Shown in pieces: positions 1 through 8,506 of a stretch of DNA of 64,000 nucleotides (positions are counted from its first letter, which is position 1; each line of letters begins with the position of its first letter). The position numbers and the translations under genes are program-made. The notes under the pieces were generated by a model that was not told the DNA's origin, searched no databases, and worked only from the letters and a program-made list of their open reading frames with translations. Source of the stretch: Pedobacter sp. N36a (lineage in GTDB: Bacteria > Bacteroidota > Bacteroidia > Sphingobacteriales > Sphingobacteriaceae); assembly GCF_014472395.1 (NCBI RefSeq), contig NZ_JACSZW010000001.1, positions 248,001-312,000 of the forward strand, written 5' to 3'.

Positions 1-983
1 GCGCTGGATTTCTGATTTCCTGTGGGTACAAAAACATTGGCCTGAGCACCCGGCTGCCATTGCTGATTTGGGTTTGGAATACTCCCCCTGATCTGTGTTA
101 ACTGGGTACCAGAAAGCAGAGCAGGCGTGATAAAATCGATAGTCATTTCCTGAGGCTGATCTTCCCAGCCCGGGATCAGCACTTTCACTTTCTGTCCTTC
201 TTTAATACTGCCTGCTTCATTTGGATAAACATCTGCTTCCACCCATAATTCCCCATAACCTTCCAGCCTCATAATTGGGCCGCCTTCCGCAACATACTGA
301 CCTGGTGTAACAGAGATTTCTGCCACTAATCCACCTTGCGGGGCAAAAAAAGTCACATAAGGGTTTTTCTTCTGACTCGTCAAGAGCGCATGTAATTGCC
401 CTGGAGATTGTCCATACAGCAACAGTTTCTGCTTGGCAGATTCCAGCAGCTGCTGTTCAATTTTATCCCCTGGAAATTGCTTTTGCTGTGCTACCGCCAT
501 CAGGTATTCCTGCTGCAACGCCGCTAATTGCTCTGAATACAATTGATATAGCGGCTGTCCTTTTTTCACACGGACACCAGTTTCACGCACATATAATTGT
601 TCAATTCTTCCTGCAATACGACTGGAGATATAACTACTCTGCTCCGGGTCGATCGTCAATCTACCGTTCAATTGCTTAGTTCCGCTCAGGCTGTTTGCCC
701 CAATAATTAGGGTGGAAATATTGGCGAGGAGTTGTCTTTTCTCATCCACTTTCAAAGCTTTATCATTGCTATTCTTTTCAAAAGGCACTAAATCCATCCC
801 ACAAATCGGACAAGTTCCCATTTCTTCCTTGATCACCTGAGGGTGCATCGGACAAGTATAAGTCTGTTGTTTTGCAGTAACTCCAGCTTTCGTTTCCTTC
901 ACCTCGCTTTTACAAGCGGCAACGAATATTGATGGAACCAGGGCAATCATGGCAAACCGTTTTATAAATAATTTCCGTTCCAT
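1..983 (-). CDS. CusB-like RND efflux adaptor lipoprotein with heavy-metal-binding domain (partial)
   Basis: Periplasmic adaptor of a metal-exporting RND system, linking inner-membrane pump and TolC channel. The first about 327 residues are present; the C-terminus lies beyond the window edge. A lipoprotein signal ends in a lipobox (FVAAC). It is followed by the paired-Cys motif TCPMHPQV...CPICGMDL (about residues 42-66), the heavy-metal-binding domain often fused to CusB-type adaptors. The adaptor body follows, with a barrel-sandwich region (SRIAGRIEQLYVRETG) and a long helical hairpin. It starts 3 bp after the preceding adaptor gene, so it is probably translated from the same mRNA. The metal motif favours copper/silver. 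Alternative: a CzcB-type adaptor for other divalent metals. Confidence 0.9.
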   Translation of the reverse strand, partial: MERKLFIKRFAMIALVPSIFVAACKSEVKETKAGVTAKQQTYTCPMHPQVIKEEMGTCPICGMDLVPFEKNSNDKALKVDEKRQLLANISTLIIGANSLSGTKQLNGRLTIDPEQSSYISSRIAGRIEQLYVRETGVRVKKGQPLYQLYSEQLAALQQEYLMAVAQQKQFPGDKIEQQLLESAKQKLLLYGQSPGQLHALLTSQKKNPYVTFFAPQGGLVAEISVTPGQYVAEGGPIMRLEGYGELWVEADVYPNEAGSIKEGQKVKVLIPGWEDQPQEMTIDFITPALLSGTQLTQIRGSIPNPNQQWQPGAQANVFVPTGNQKSS

Positions 984-986
984 ATT

Positions 987-2228
987 TTACTGATCCTTAT
1001 TTTGTGTCATTTTAATAAAACTCTCGCTATCTACCAGATAGGCGGCATTTTTACTGATATTCCAGCCACTGATATCTTCCTTAACCTGTACTTTTCCCGC
1101 AATGTTGATTCCTGCATCTACCACCTTCGGGATGAACACATTCCCTTCTTTTTTAAACACTACGCGCTGATTTCCCAGGGAGAGCACTGCTGCTTCGGGC
1201 AGCCACCATGATGCTGATAATTGTACCGGAATCCTCGCCGTCACCAGCTGACCAATCTTAATCTTTTGATGATTTAAATAAGCCCTGGCAATCGTAAAAT
1301 TCTCCCCGTTCTTGAAAGTTGGCTGAATTAGGCCTATTCTCGCGGTTTGACTTCCGGATTTATCCGAAGTTTTATAAAAGACAAACTTACTGCCTACCTT
1401 CAAATGGGCTGCCAATGCTGCTTTCAGGGAGAATTCGGCCAGGAGCTGATCCGAGCTGTATACCGTAAAAAGAGAGGCACCTGCACTAACATACTGCCCT
1501 TCTCTTAATAAAACGGGCGAATTAACCGGTGCTGCAGGGCTGGTTGGTGTTGCCGCTGCTGCTGCATCGCCAGTCATACTGCCCATTCCGTCGCCGCCTG
1601 CAGGTGCAGCTGAAGAAACCGTTGGACTTACAATGGCGGCAGCGGCCGATTTCTCCAGAATATAGCCAGAAACATTGCTGTATATAGGAATGCGGTAACT
1701 CGGTGTACCACGTTTCAGCAAAGCACTGATTCCGGAGGAAGTCATGCCCAATAATAGCAGGCGCTGTTTTCCCTTCTCCAACATCAGCGGATCATTTCCA
1801 GTGCGGTAAATGAACAGCAATTCCTGCTGAGCAGCAGCCAGATCCGGCGAATAAATCTCCATGATCAGCTGCCCCTTTTTTACTGGCTGATAATTATACT
1901 TAATCCATAGCCGCTCGATTCTTCCTCCGATTTTACTCGAAATATTATGCTGATTTCTCGTGTCATAATTAATGATCCCCTGCACCTCTTCCGTAAAGAT
2001 TCTACTTCCATATTCGGCTTTGATCACTGGAAGAGCAGACACCACCTGCTCATTTGAGGGTTTCAACAAATGAGAAAGATTGCTGTCTATATTTACCGTT
2101 GCGGGGTCATGATGACTATCTACTTTCTTTTTCTCTTTACAGGCGCTCAACACCAGCATACTGATCGCCGCCAATCCCATAAAAACACGTAGGTTCCTGC
2201 CGGGCTTAACGATATAATTCTTTCTCAT
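987..2228 (-). CDS. Efflux RND adaptor lipoprotein (CusB family), first of two
   Basis: Membrane-fusion/adaptor subunit of the Cus-type tripartite pump, 413 aa. An N-terminal lipoprotein signal has the lipobox LVLSAC. The lipoyl/barrel-sandwich half is seen at SSKIGGRIERLWIKYNYQPVKKGQ, followed by a helical hairpin (PDLAAAQQELLFIYR) and beta-barrel strands. A low-complexity Ala/Pro/Gly loop (about residues 205-235) interrupts the sandwich domain, which is unusual for CusB. It lacks the Cys-rich metal domain of its downstream neighbour. The start overlaps the end of the TolC-like gene by 23 bp, indicating translational coupling. Two adaptors per pump could form a heteromeric adaptor ring, but this is inference. 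Confidence 0.9.
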   Translation of the reverse strand: MRKNYIVKPGRNLRVFMGLAAISMLVLSACKEKKKVDSHHDPATVNIDSNLSHLLKPSNEQVVSALPVIKAEYGSRIFTEEVQGIINYDTRNQHNISSKIGGRIERLWIKYNYQPVKKGQLIMEIYSPDLAAAQQELLFIYRTGNDPLMLEKGKQRLLLLGMTSSGISALLKRGTPSYRIPIYSNVSGYILEKSAAAAIVSPTVSSAAPAGGDGMGSMTGDAAAAATPTSPAAPVNSPVLLREGQYVSAGASLFTVYSSDQLLAEFSLKAALAAHLKVGSKFVFYKTSDKSGSQTARIGLIQPTFKNGENFTIARAYLNHQKIKIGQLVTARIPVQLSASWWLPEAAVLSLGNQRVVFKKEGNVFIPKVVDAGINIAGKVQVKEDISGWNISKNAAYLVDSESFIKMTQNKDQ

Positions 2229-3537
2229 AATCTACGATCATTAAATAAAGTTTCAATTTTTCATCCAATACATTGGCCTGCATCATGGTTAAAGCTTCCC
2301 AGGTACCCATCACTTCCGGTAATTCCATCTTGTTTTCGCGATAACTCAGCATACTCACATCCATGGTCTTTTTTAGGGTTGGAATAATGGTTTTTTCCAT
2401 GGCATCGATCCGCTTTTGCATAGACTGAATCTCATACTGCATCCCGTACAGCATGCCTTGCGTTTCCTGAAGCATGGCCGCTTTTTCTTTTTCCATCGCC
2501 AGCACTTCATATCCCATCCCTTTCACTTCCGATTTATACATTTTAGAAGACCAGGGTGCGATTGGAATACTCACCATCCCCATGACGCTATAAGCTTTAG
2601 GCATCATTTTCGCTAATGGCGACATGTGGTCAAAGCGCAGTTTAAAATCTGGCTTAGCCTGCTGCTGCATGGCTTCAATATTCAATTTCATCGATTGAAT
2701 ACTGTAATCCATTTTCTCAATATCCTTCCTCACCATGGCCAGGCTCGCTGTATCAATCGCCGAAGCAGGCACATAAGTAGGCTGGTAAGTAGAATCAATA
2801 GCAAAATCCATATTTCCAGGATTGTTCATCAAACTGTTTAACCAGGCTTTAGATTTCGCCATATCCCCTTCCATCATGCGGATCATATTTCTATTCTCTT
2901 CAATTTTGGCGGTAGCGCGATAAACGCCGCTCAATTTTGATTGGTTGAAAGGATACCTGATCTCTTCCACCTTTTTCATAGTTTGCATGATCTTCTCATT
3001 TTCTTTCAAAACCGCAATTCTCTGCATGGAAACCAGCCAGCCAAAATACAAGCGCTTGGCTTGTGCTTTGTATTCATTGAGGGTGACTCCTCTGGTCGCA
3101 TTTTCAACCTTGCCCTTTGATTCAATAAACTTTTTATTGGCTTTCAATTTTGCAGGATTAGGAATTTCCTGTTCCAGCTGCACCATAATCGAGCCTTTAT
3201 CCCCCTCATCCATGATCTTCTGACCAGGATATGGGGTCATAAATGTACCAACACCAACCATCGGTGCCATCCATGCCGTTGCCGCATTGGCCGTATGCCT
3301 AAAGCTTTCTGCCCTCAGTCCGTAAGACTGCAAGAGCAAGTTGTTCTTGTCAATTCTTTTCAAAATGGTATCCAGAGAGAGCATGGGCTTCTCCTGCAAT
3401 ACTTTTTCCTGCGATGCCATGAACTGCGCCTGTGAAACTTCATTTTTCGGCTGCGAAACTGCTGGTTTTTCCTGTGCTAACGCAGCAAAAGGTAACAAAA
3501 ATACCCATGCTGCTATTCTTTTAATGGTGTACATCAT
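2206..3537 (-). CDS. TolC/CusC-family outer-membrane efflux protein
   Basis: Outer-membrane channel component of the metal efflux system. The chosen start (MMYTIKRIAAW) gives a clean signal peptide ending at ALAQ; an upstream ATG at 3555 would put charged and aromatic residues before it. The mature protein is mainly long amphipathic helices typical of TolC family proteins (about residues 60-440), with Met-rich stretches such as the segment around KMMPKAYSVMGMV. The Met content fits Cu(I)/Ag(I) handling. It overlaps the pump gene upstream by 17 bp and the adaptor gene downstream by 23 bp. Length (about 443 aa) is normal. The family call is firm; the substrate is inferred from context. Confidence 0.88.
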   Translation of the reverse strand: MMYTIKRIAAWVFLLPFAALAQEKPAVSQPKNEVSQAQFMASQEKVLQEKPMLSLDTILKRIDKNNLLLQSYGLRAESFRHTANAATAWMAPMVGVGTFMTPYPGQKIMDEGDKGSIMVQLEQEIPNPAKLKANKKFIESKGKVENATRGVTLNEYKAQAKRLYFGWLVSMQRIAVLKENEKIMQTMKKVEEIRYPFNQSKLSGVYRATAKIEENRNMIRMMEGDMAKSKAWLNSLMNNPGNMDFAIDSTYQPTYVPASAIDTASLAMVRKDIEKMDYSIQSMKLNIEAMQQQAKPDFKLRFDHMSPLAKMMPKAYSVMGMVSIPIAPWSSKMYKSEVKGMGYEVLAMEKEKAAMLQETQGMLYGMQYEIQSMQKRIDAMEKTIIPTLKKTMDVSMLSYRENKMELPEVMGTWEALTMMQANVLDEKLKLYLMIVDYEKELYR

Positions 3538-5458
3538 GAACCTCCAGTTTTCCATATTTTCTCAATTCATATTCTTTTGACATCAAAAAGATCAGTGGTG
3601 TCACCAGCAAAATGTGCGTAGAAGAAGTCAATACGCCACCAATCATCGGTAAGACGATCGGCTGCATCACATCCACTCCAACTCCCGTAGCCCATAATAC
3701 TGGCACCAAGCCAAACAGCGATACACAAACCGTCATCAGTTTTGGTCTTAATCTCCTGGCTGCACCAAAAATCACATATTCCCTCAGGTCTTCTTTAGTG
3801 ATCGTCTCACTGGAATTCCCTTTCAATTTGATCAACTGTGCCATGGCATCATTGAGATAAATCACCATTACAATACCCGTCTCCACGGCAATTCCGAATA
3901 AGGCAATAAAGCCGACAGCAACTCCTACAGATAGATTTACGCCCCAGAAATAAATCATATAAGCTCCGCCAATCAAGGCAAAAGGCACCGTAATCAAACT
4001 TAGGAAAGCTTCCCTGATGGATTTAAAAGCGAAGTATAGTGAGAAGAAAATGATCAGCAATACCACTGGTGCAATCCACATCAGCGTTTGTTTACCTCGA
4101 ATCAGGTTTTCATATTGTCCGCTCCATTCCAGGAAATAACCTTCAGGAAGCATCCCTTTCTCCTTATTCAATTTCTCCATGGCCTCCTGAACGGTACTGC
4201 CCAAATCACGGTCTCTTACGTTAAACATCACTGCTCCGCGAAGAATCGCATTATCTGAACTGATCATCGGCGGACCATCTTCAAACTTAATGTCGGCAAC
4301 AGCTGATAAAGGCACCTCGCCAAAACCTTTCGATTGAATCGGAATCCGTTTAATCTGCGCTACACTATTCCTATATTCCTGAGCCAAACGCACACTGATC
4401 GAAAAGCGCTGACGCCCTTCGATGGTATTCCCGATCGTTGCGCCACCCAATGCCGTTTCTACAATCTGATTTACATCATCTACATTCAAGCCATAACGTG
4501 CCAGTTCTTCCCTTTTTACGTCGATAGACAGGTATTTACCTCCAGTAATCGGCTCCACAAAAAGGTCACTTACCCCTGCTGTCCCCTCCAAAGCCGCTTT
4601 TACACGTTCAGAAACGGAGGCAATTGTATCCAGGTTTTGTCCGAAAACCTTAATTCCCACATCGGTACGAATCCCGGTAGCCAACATATTGATCCTGTTG
4701 ATGATGGGCTGCGTCCATCCATTTACCACCCCTGGGATCTGCAGTTTCGCATCCAGTTCAGTGATGATGTCTTTCTTCGTCATCCCTTCCCTCCATTCAC
4801 TTTTCGGTTTCAGTGTGATGATCGTTTCAATCATACTGATTGGCGAATTATCAGTTGCTGTATTAGCTCTGCCCGCTTTTCCAAGCACTTTATCTACTTC
4901 CGGCACCGACTTAATAATCTTATCCTGCACCTGCAAAATTCTTTTCGCTTCTGCATTCGAAACATCAGGCAAAGTCACCGGCATAAACAAAATACTCTGC
5001 TCGTCCAATGGTGGAATGAACTCCGTTCCCAAGTTTTTCAATAAGGGTATCGTGATCAGTAAAGCAATGATATTGATCGCTAAAGTTGTTTTCCTCCAAT
5101 TCAGCACTGTTCTGATCACTGGCTCATAAAACTTCTCTAATACCCGGTTAACCGGATTGGCACTGTCTGGCCTGAACTTCCCTTTCATAAAGAATGAAAT
5201 CAATACCGGTGCTAATGTGATCACCAGCAAGGCATCCACGATCATAATAAAGGTCTTTGTAAAAGCCAATGGGTGGAACAGTTTTCCCTCCTGGCCTGTC
5301 AGCATAAATACCGGCAGAAAAGAAGTAATAATGATCACTGTTGCGAAGAATACTCCTCTCGACACCTGTTTACTGGATTTAGTGATGATCGCCAGGCGCT
5401 CCTCTTCCGTAATCCAATCCGGGGACTTACGAAATCTATTTTTTAACCACTTAATCAT
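3521..5458 (-). CDS. CusA/CzcA-type RND pump, C-terminal half (separate gene)
   Basis: C-terminal part of a heavy-metal RND transporter, 645 aa. It begins in the cytoplasmic loop after TM4 (MIKWLKNRFRKSPDW), then continues with the TM5-TM6 segment (SRGVFFATVIIITSF), the second large periplasmic loop and TM7-TM12. From memory of E. coli CusA, two of its three copper-binding Met residues are matched here (RINMLATGI and GPPMISS), while the third position (ARYGL) is Leu. Its ATG overlaps the stop of the N-terminal half as ATGA, and an in-frame TGA lies two codons upstream. It therefore cannot be reached by simple read-through in its own frame. Together with its partner (432 aa) it totals 1077 aa, against about 1040 for a normal pump. 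It is probably a genuine two-subunit pump; a recent frameshift is the alternative. Confidence 0.88.
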   Translation of the reverse strand: MIKWLKNRFRKSPDWITEEERLAIITKSSKQVSRGVFFATVIIITSFLPVFMLTGQEGKLFHPLAFTKTFIMIVDALLVITLAPVLISFFMKGKFRPDSANPVNRVLEKFYEPVIRTVLNWRKTTLAINIIALLITIPLLKNLGTEFIPPLDEQSILFMPVTLPDVSNAEAKRILQVQDKIIKSVPEVDKVLGKAGRANTATDNSPISMIETIITLKPKSEWREGMTKKDIITELDAKLQIPGVVNGWTQPIINRINMLATGIRTDVGIKVFGQNLDTIASVSERVKAALEGTAGVSDLFVEPITGGKYLSIDVKREELARYGLNVDDVNQIVETALGGATIGNTIEGRQRFSISVRLAQEYRNSVAQIKRIPIQSKGFGEVPLSAVADIKFEDGPPMISSDNAILRGAVMFNVRDRDLGSTVQEAMEKLNKEKGMLPEGYFLEWSGQYENLIRGKQTLMWIAPVVLLIIFFSLYFAFKSIREAFLSLITVPFALIGGAYMIYFWGVNLSVGVAVGFIALFGIAVETGIVMVIYLNDAMAQLIKLKGNSSETITKEDLREYVIFGAARRLRPKLMTVCVSLFGLVPVLWATGVGVDVMQPIVLPMIGGVLTSSTHILLVTPLIFLMSKEYELRKYGKLEVHDVHH

Positions 5459-6753
5459 GATTCAGTTGTTTTTTGTTGTTCCTGCTCCCAGACCTGATAG
5501 CGCTCTGAAAGGTGTTTATAAGCATTTTCACTCATGATAATCCCATTGTCGACAATCACGCCGATGGCCAGGGCGATCCCGGTTAGCGACATAATATTGG
5601 AAGAAATGTCAAAAGCATTGAGTAGAATAAAACTGGCGGCGATCGTGATGGGAATCTGAATGATAATACTCACTGCACTGCGCCAGTGGAAAAGGAAAAT
5701 GATGACAATAATTGAAACTACAATCATCTCTTCAATCAGGGTATGCGTGATGGAATCCACAGATTCTTTAATCAGCTCCCCACGGTCGTACACAATGTCG
5801 AATTTCACACCTTTAGGCAAACCTTTGGAAACTTCTTTCATTTTGGCTTTTACCTTATCGATTACTTCCGCAGCGTTTTCGCCATAGCGCATGACCACAA
5901 TTCCTCCGGCACGCTCTCCTGCTCCATTTTGGTCAAAAATCCCCAGTCGGGTTTCTCCGGTCATCTGGACCGTTGCCAGATCGGAAACCCGGATTGGCGT
6001 ACCATTCTGGTTCTTCACTGGAATATCTGCAATCTCTTTAATAGATTTGAGGTAGCCTGAGGTCTTTATGATATAGCCCATATCACTCATTTCAAACTTC
6101 CTACCTCCGGATTCGTTATTGTTGCTACGCACCGCCGCAATCACCTCCGGGGCAGTTAGTTTATAGTAAAGCAATTTATTGGGATCGATAGAAATCTGAT
6201 ATTGTTTCTGAAAGCCTCCGAAAGAAGCAATCTCACTCACGCCTGGCACGGTTTGCAGGGCAAACTTTACATACCAGTCCTGAATAGCGCGCTGCTCACC
6301 CAAATCCATATCCGGAGCATCCAGTGTATACCACAATACATGGCCTACACCTGTTCCATCAGGGCCTAACTGCGGCGCTACACCATCTGGCAAAGTTTTC
6401 GAAATCGTACTGATTCGTTCCAGCACCCGTTCTCTTGCCCAGTACACATCCACATCATCTTCAAAGATGACATAGATAAAGCTCATTCCGAACATGGAAG
6501 ATCCACGAACGTATTTAATCTTAGGGATTCCCTGCAAATTGGTGACCAATGGATAGGTAACCTGATCTTCGATGAGCTGGGGTGAGCGCCCCATCCACTC
6601 TGTAAATACGATCACCTGGTTTTCGGACAGGTCCGGTATCGCATCGATCGGATTTTTCTTGACGGCATAGATCCCCCAAACGAACAATCCTAGAGACAAT
6701 ACCAGCACAATAAACCGGTTGCGCATGGACCATTCTATAATTTTATGTACCAT
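5455..6753 (-). CDS. CusA/CzcA-type RND pump, N-terminal half (separate gene)
   Basis: N-terminal part of a heavy-metal RND transporter, 432 aa. TM1 is near residues 12-32. The signature IPDLSENQVIVFTEW marks the CusA/CzcA branch. A first periplasmic porter loop follows, then TM2-TM4 with the proton-relay helix containing VIVDNGIIMSENAYKHL. The protein stops about 17 residues after that helix, in the loop that joins TM4 to TM5 in single-chain homologues. The stop overlaps the start of the next gene by 4 bp (ATGA), the classic arrangement for coupled translation. A 118-bp gap with a hairpin separates it from the secreted HMA gene upstream. Confidence 0.88.
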   Translation of the reverse strand: MVHKIIEWSMRNRFIVLVLSLGLFVWGIYAVKKNPIDAIPDLSENQVIVFTEWMGRSPQLIEDQVTYPLVTNLQGIPKIKYVRGSSMFGMSFIYVIFEDDVDVYWARERVLERISTISKTLPDGVAPQLGPDGTGVGHVLWYTLDAPDMDLGEQRAIQDWYVKFALQTVPGVSEIASFGGFQKQYQISIDPNKLLYYKLTAPEVIAAVRSNNNESGGRKFEMSDMGYIIKTSGYLKSIKEIADIPVKNQNGTPIRVSDLATVQMTGETRLGIFDQNGAGERAGGIVVMRYGENAAEVIDKVKAKMKEVSKGLPKGVKFDIVYDRGELIKESVDSITHTLIEEMIVVSIIVIIFLFHWRSAVSIIIQIPITIAASFILLNAFDISSNIMSLTGIALAIGVIVDNGIIMSENAYKHLSERYQVWEQEQQKTTES

Positions 6754-6800
6754 TTTATATTATAAATTATAATGATGTTGAACCAACAAGATTTTAAAGG

Positions 6801-6866
6801 AATCAGGAAGGGCATCTGTAAATACAACTGCTCCCTCAGACATTGCATTTACAGATTCTCCTGATT
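6801..6866. repeat. Imperfect inverted repeat between HMA gene and RND operon
   Basis: The left arm aatcagga...atctgtaaata pairs with the right arm atttacagat..tcctgatt around a loop of about 22 bases. It lies directly after the stop of the secreted HMA gene and before the pump operon (both minus strand). It could be a terminator or attenuating hairpin, though no strong U-tract follows it. Confidence 0.5.
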
Positions 6867-6871
6867 AAAAG

Positions 6872-7237
6872 TTAGTGTTTCTTAGGCGCTTTTGGCAATT
6901 TGTCGCCTGCTTCACGATCATACTGGCAACAGCCATGTAAGGCATCGTAAACTTCATTCTTAGCTTTGTATTTTGGGGTATCATAACCTACTGCCGCTAC
7001 TTTTTTCTGTACTTCATCATTGCTGATTTTTGTACTGTCGTAGCTCACTTTCAGCATTTTTGTCTCTGTATTCCAATCCGCAGAATTTACTCCTGGAACC
7101 TTTAAAGAGGTCTCAATAGTTTTTTTGCACATCGAGCAGTTACCCAATACTTTGATACTTTCAGTTTTTGATTGTGCGAATACCGCAGCACCAAGGAAGG
7201 TCAATCCGACCACCATAGCAAATCTTAATGATTTCAT
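6872..7237 (-). CDS. Secreted heavy-metal-associated (HMA) domain protein
   Basis: Small periplasmic metal-binding protein, about 121 aa. The start at 7237 gives a clean signal peptide (MKSLRFAMVVGLTFLGAAVFAQ); a longer start upstream would bury it. The HMA fold covers about residues 25-90, with metal motif GNCSMCKKTIE in place of the usual GMTCxxC. The C-terminal tail carries HGCCQYDRE, an extra Cys-Cys/His site. It lies between the HYC_CC_PP gene and the Cus pump genes, so it probably passes copper to the efflux complex. The function is inferred from family and context. Confidence 0.85.
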   Translation of the reverse strand: MKSLRFAMVVGLTFLGAAVFAQSKTESIKVLGNCSMCKKTIETSLKVPGVNSADWNTETKMLKVSYDSTKISNDEVQKKVAAVGYDTPKYKAKNEVYDALHGCCQYDREAGDKLPKAPKKH

Positions 7238-7335
7238 GATAATTATATAAATAGTAAAAAAATGGTTTAATAATTTGGGGCTACGACAAAGCCATAGCCA
7301 GGACACGAAGGTGTCTTAATTAGAAAAGAAGGGTA

Positions 7336-7743
7336 TTATATTCTATAGGTACAGTTTTTCAGGAAGACAGGCACTTTCAACCCATCAGGAGGTGCATTGC
7401 TTAATGCTTCTCTGGTAATTTTTACAGGAAGTTCTACGGCATAATCCAGGAAAAATACCGCTGGAATGATGGCCTGAAATGGCGGATTAAACTGGTAAAC
7501 CTGTTGACTGGCCGTTTGGCTCTGGTCTACTTTTGTTTCCTGCTGCTGATCCTCACAGCAGGATTTGCCTTTCGAAGGACTCTTAGGCATTCCGCAAAAC
7601 TCACAAAGCTCAGCACTTTGCTTCTCCAAACCCCAGCTTACCAACTCTCCCATGCAATAATGGAAGTGCAGCGTTGATCCACTGGAAATTCCCAGATAGA
7701 ACATTGCAATAATGGTAAGGAGTGTTTTCTTCATTACCTTCAA
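7336..7743 (-). CDS. HYC_CC_PP family protein
   Basis: A 135-aa secreted or membrane-anchored protein with the signature motifs that name this Bacteroidota family: LHFHYCMGE (about residue 27-35), a CC pair in KSCCED, and NAPPDG near the C-terminus. A hydrophobic N-terminal helix (LLTIIAMFYLGISS) acts as signal or anchor. A further CEFCGMP motif adds metal-ligand potential. The biochemical role is not established. The family recurs beside copper-efflux genes, as here between the AraC regulator and the secreted HMA protein, and a copper-binding role is inference. The start may be codon 1 or 4 (MKVMKK). Confidence 0.8.
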   Translation of the reverse strand: MKVMKKTLLTIIAMFYLGISSGSTLHFHYCMGELVSWGLEKQSAELCEFCGMPKSPSKGKSCCEDQQQETKVDQSQTASQQVYQFNPPFQAIIPAVFFLDYAVELPVKITREALSNAPPDGLKVPVFLKNCTYRI

Positions 7744-7756
7744 AGTTGGTCATTTT

Positions 7757-7809
7757 AACCGGCTTAATTTTATATAATTTTGAAATTATTTTATACAATT
7801 AAGCCGGTT
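7757..7809. repeat. 53-bp near-perfect palindrome
   Basis: The outer arms aaccggcttaatt and aattaagccggtt are perfect complements, and the AT-rich inner segments (ttatataattt / aaattattttata) also pair with a 3-base bulge. It sits between the AraC regulator gene and the HYC_CC_PP gene, 14 bp upstream of the latter's ATG. It may be a regulator site, an mRNA leader hairpin or a bidirectional terminator; the sequence alone cannot decide. Confidence 0.65.
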
Positions 7810-7845
7810 TAGGCTCAAGAGTTCCTCTTGATCAGCTTAAAGGCA

Positions 7846-8415
7846 TTAATTTTTGATCTTGTCTATTGGGTTTCTTAGAGATTTTCCCTCCGCTTTATAC
7901 TTACTCGGTGCGATACCAGTGATCGCCTTAAATTGCGAAGAAAGGTGTGCATTACTGCTATACCCCATTTTCATGGAGATCTCATTGAGGTTTAACTCCC
8001 CATATTCAATCAGTTCTTTCACCTTTTCAATTTTCTGATGAATGATAAACTTTTCAATGGTTAATCCTTCCGAATCAGAAAATAGGCGGCTTAAAAAAGT
8101 ATAATCACGGTTGACGCGCATGGCGATGATGCTGAGTAGACTCTGGTTTAAATTGGCCAGATCGGAATAATGAACAATTTCAATGATCACCGTTTTAATG
8201 CGTTCTACCAATTGATCTTTTTCTTTATCCATCAGCTCAAATCCCAGAATTTTCAGGGAAGAAGCTATATTTTGTAATTGACGGTCTTCCGGATCAGGGT
8301 GAATTTGCACCGTTCCTAAAGTAATATCAGAAACCAGGAAATTTAAGTTTTCCATTTGATGACGAACAGCAGTAATACAGCGTTCGCAAACCATATTTTT
8401 TATATGTAATAACAT
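7846..8415 (-). CDS. AraC-family regulator with HMA-like N-terminus
   Basis: A 189-aa transcription regulator. The N-terminal about 70 residues look like a ferredoxin-fold HMA domain with a CxxC pair (MVCERCITAVRHQM). A short linker follows, then an AraC-type double helix-turn-helix (about residues 100-180, with NLNEISMKMGYSSNAHLSSQFK and the ITGIAPSKYK motif). The arrangement suggests direct metal sensing, probably Cu(I) or Ag(I), controlling the surrounding copper genes. It is shorter than classical AraC proteins because there is no cupin sensor. It sits centrally in the island, on the same strand as the genes it would control. Metal sensing is inference. Confidence 0.85.
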   Translation of the reverse strand: MLLHIKNMVCERCITAVRHQMENLNFLVSDITLGTVQIHPDPEDRQLQNIASSLKILGFELMDKEKDQLVERIKTVIIEIVHYSDLANLNQSLLSIIAMRVNRDYTFLSRLFSDSEGLTIEKFIIHQKIEKVKELIEYGELNLNEISMKMGYSSNAHLSSQFKAITGIAPSKYKAEGKSLRNPIDKIKN

Positions 8416-8506
8416 GAGTATTCAAGCTAAATTAAGTTAAAACCGCAGCGAATTTCCACTGCGCAATAAGCGTTAAAAATAATGGAGGAAATAATCCCCC
8501 GCTTGA

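Noticed and set aside
4334..5044. Long plus-strand reading frame (236 codons) opposite the RND pump gene
   Set aside because: It lies antisense to conserved pump sequence; its composition (His/Phe/Arg-rich, irregular) matches a shadow frame.
7610..7798. Short minus-strand frame overlapping the HYC_CC_PP gene and the palindrome
   Set aside because: It overlaps a better gene in another frame and reads through the palindrome.
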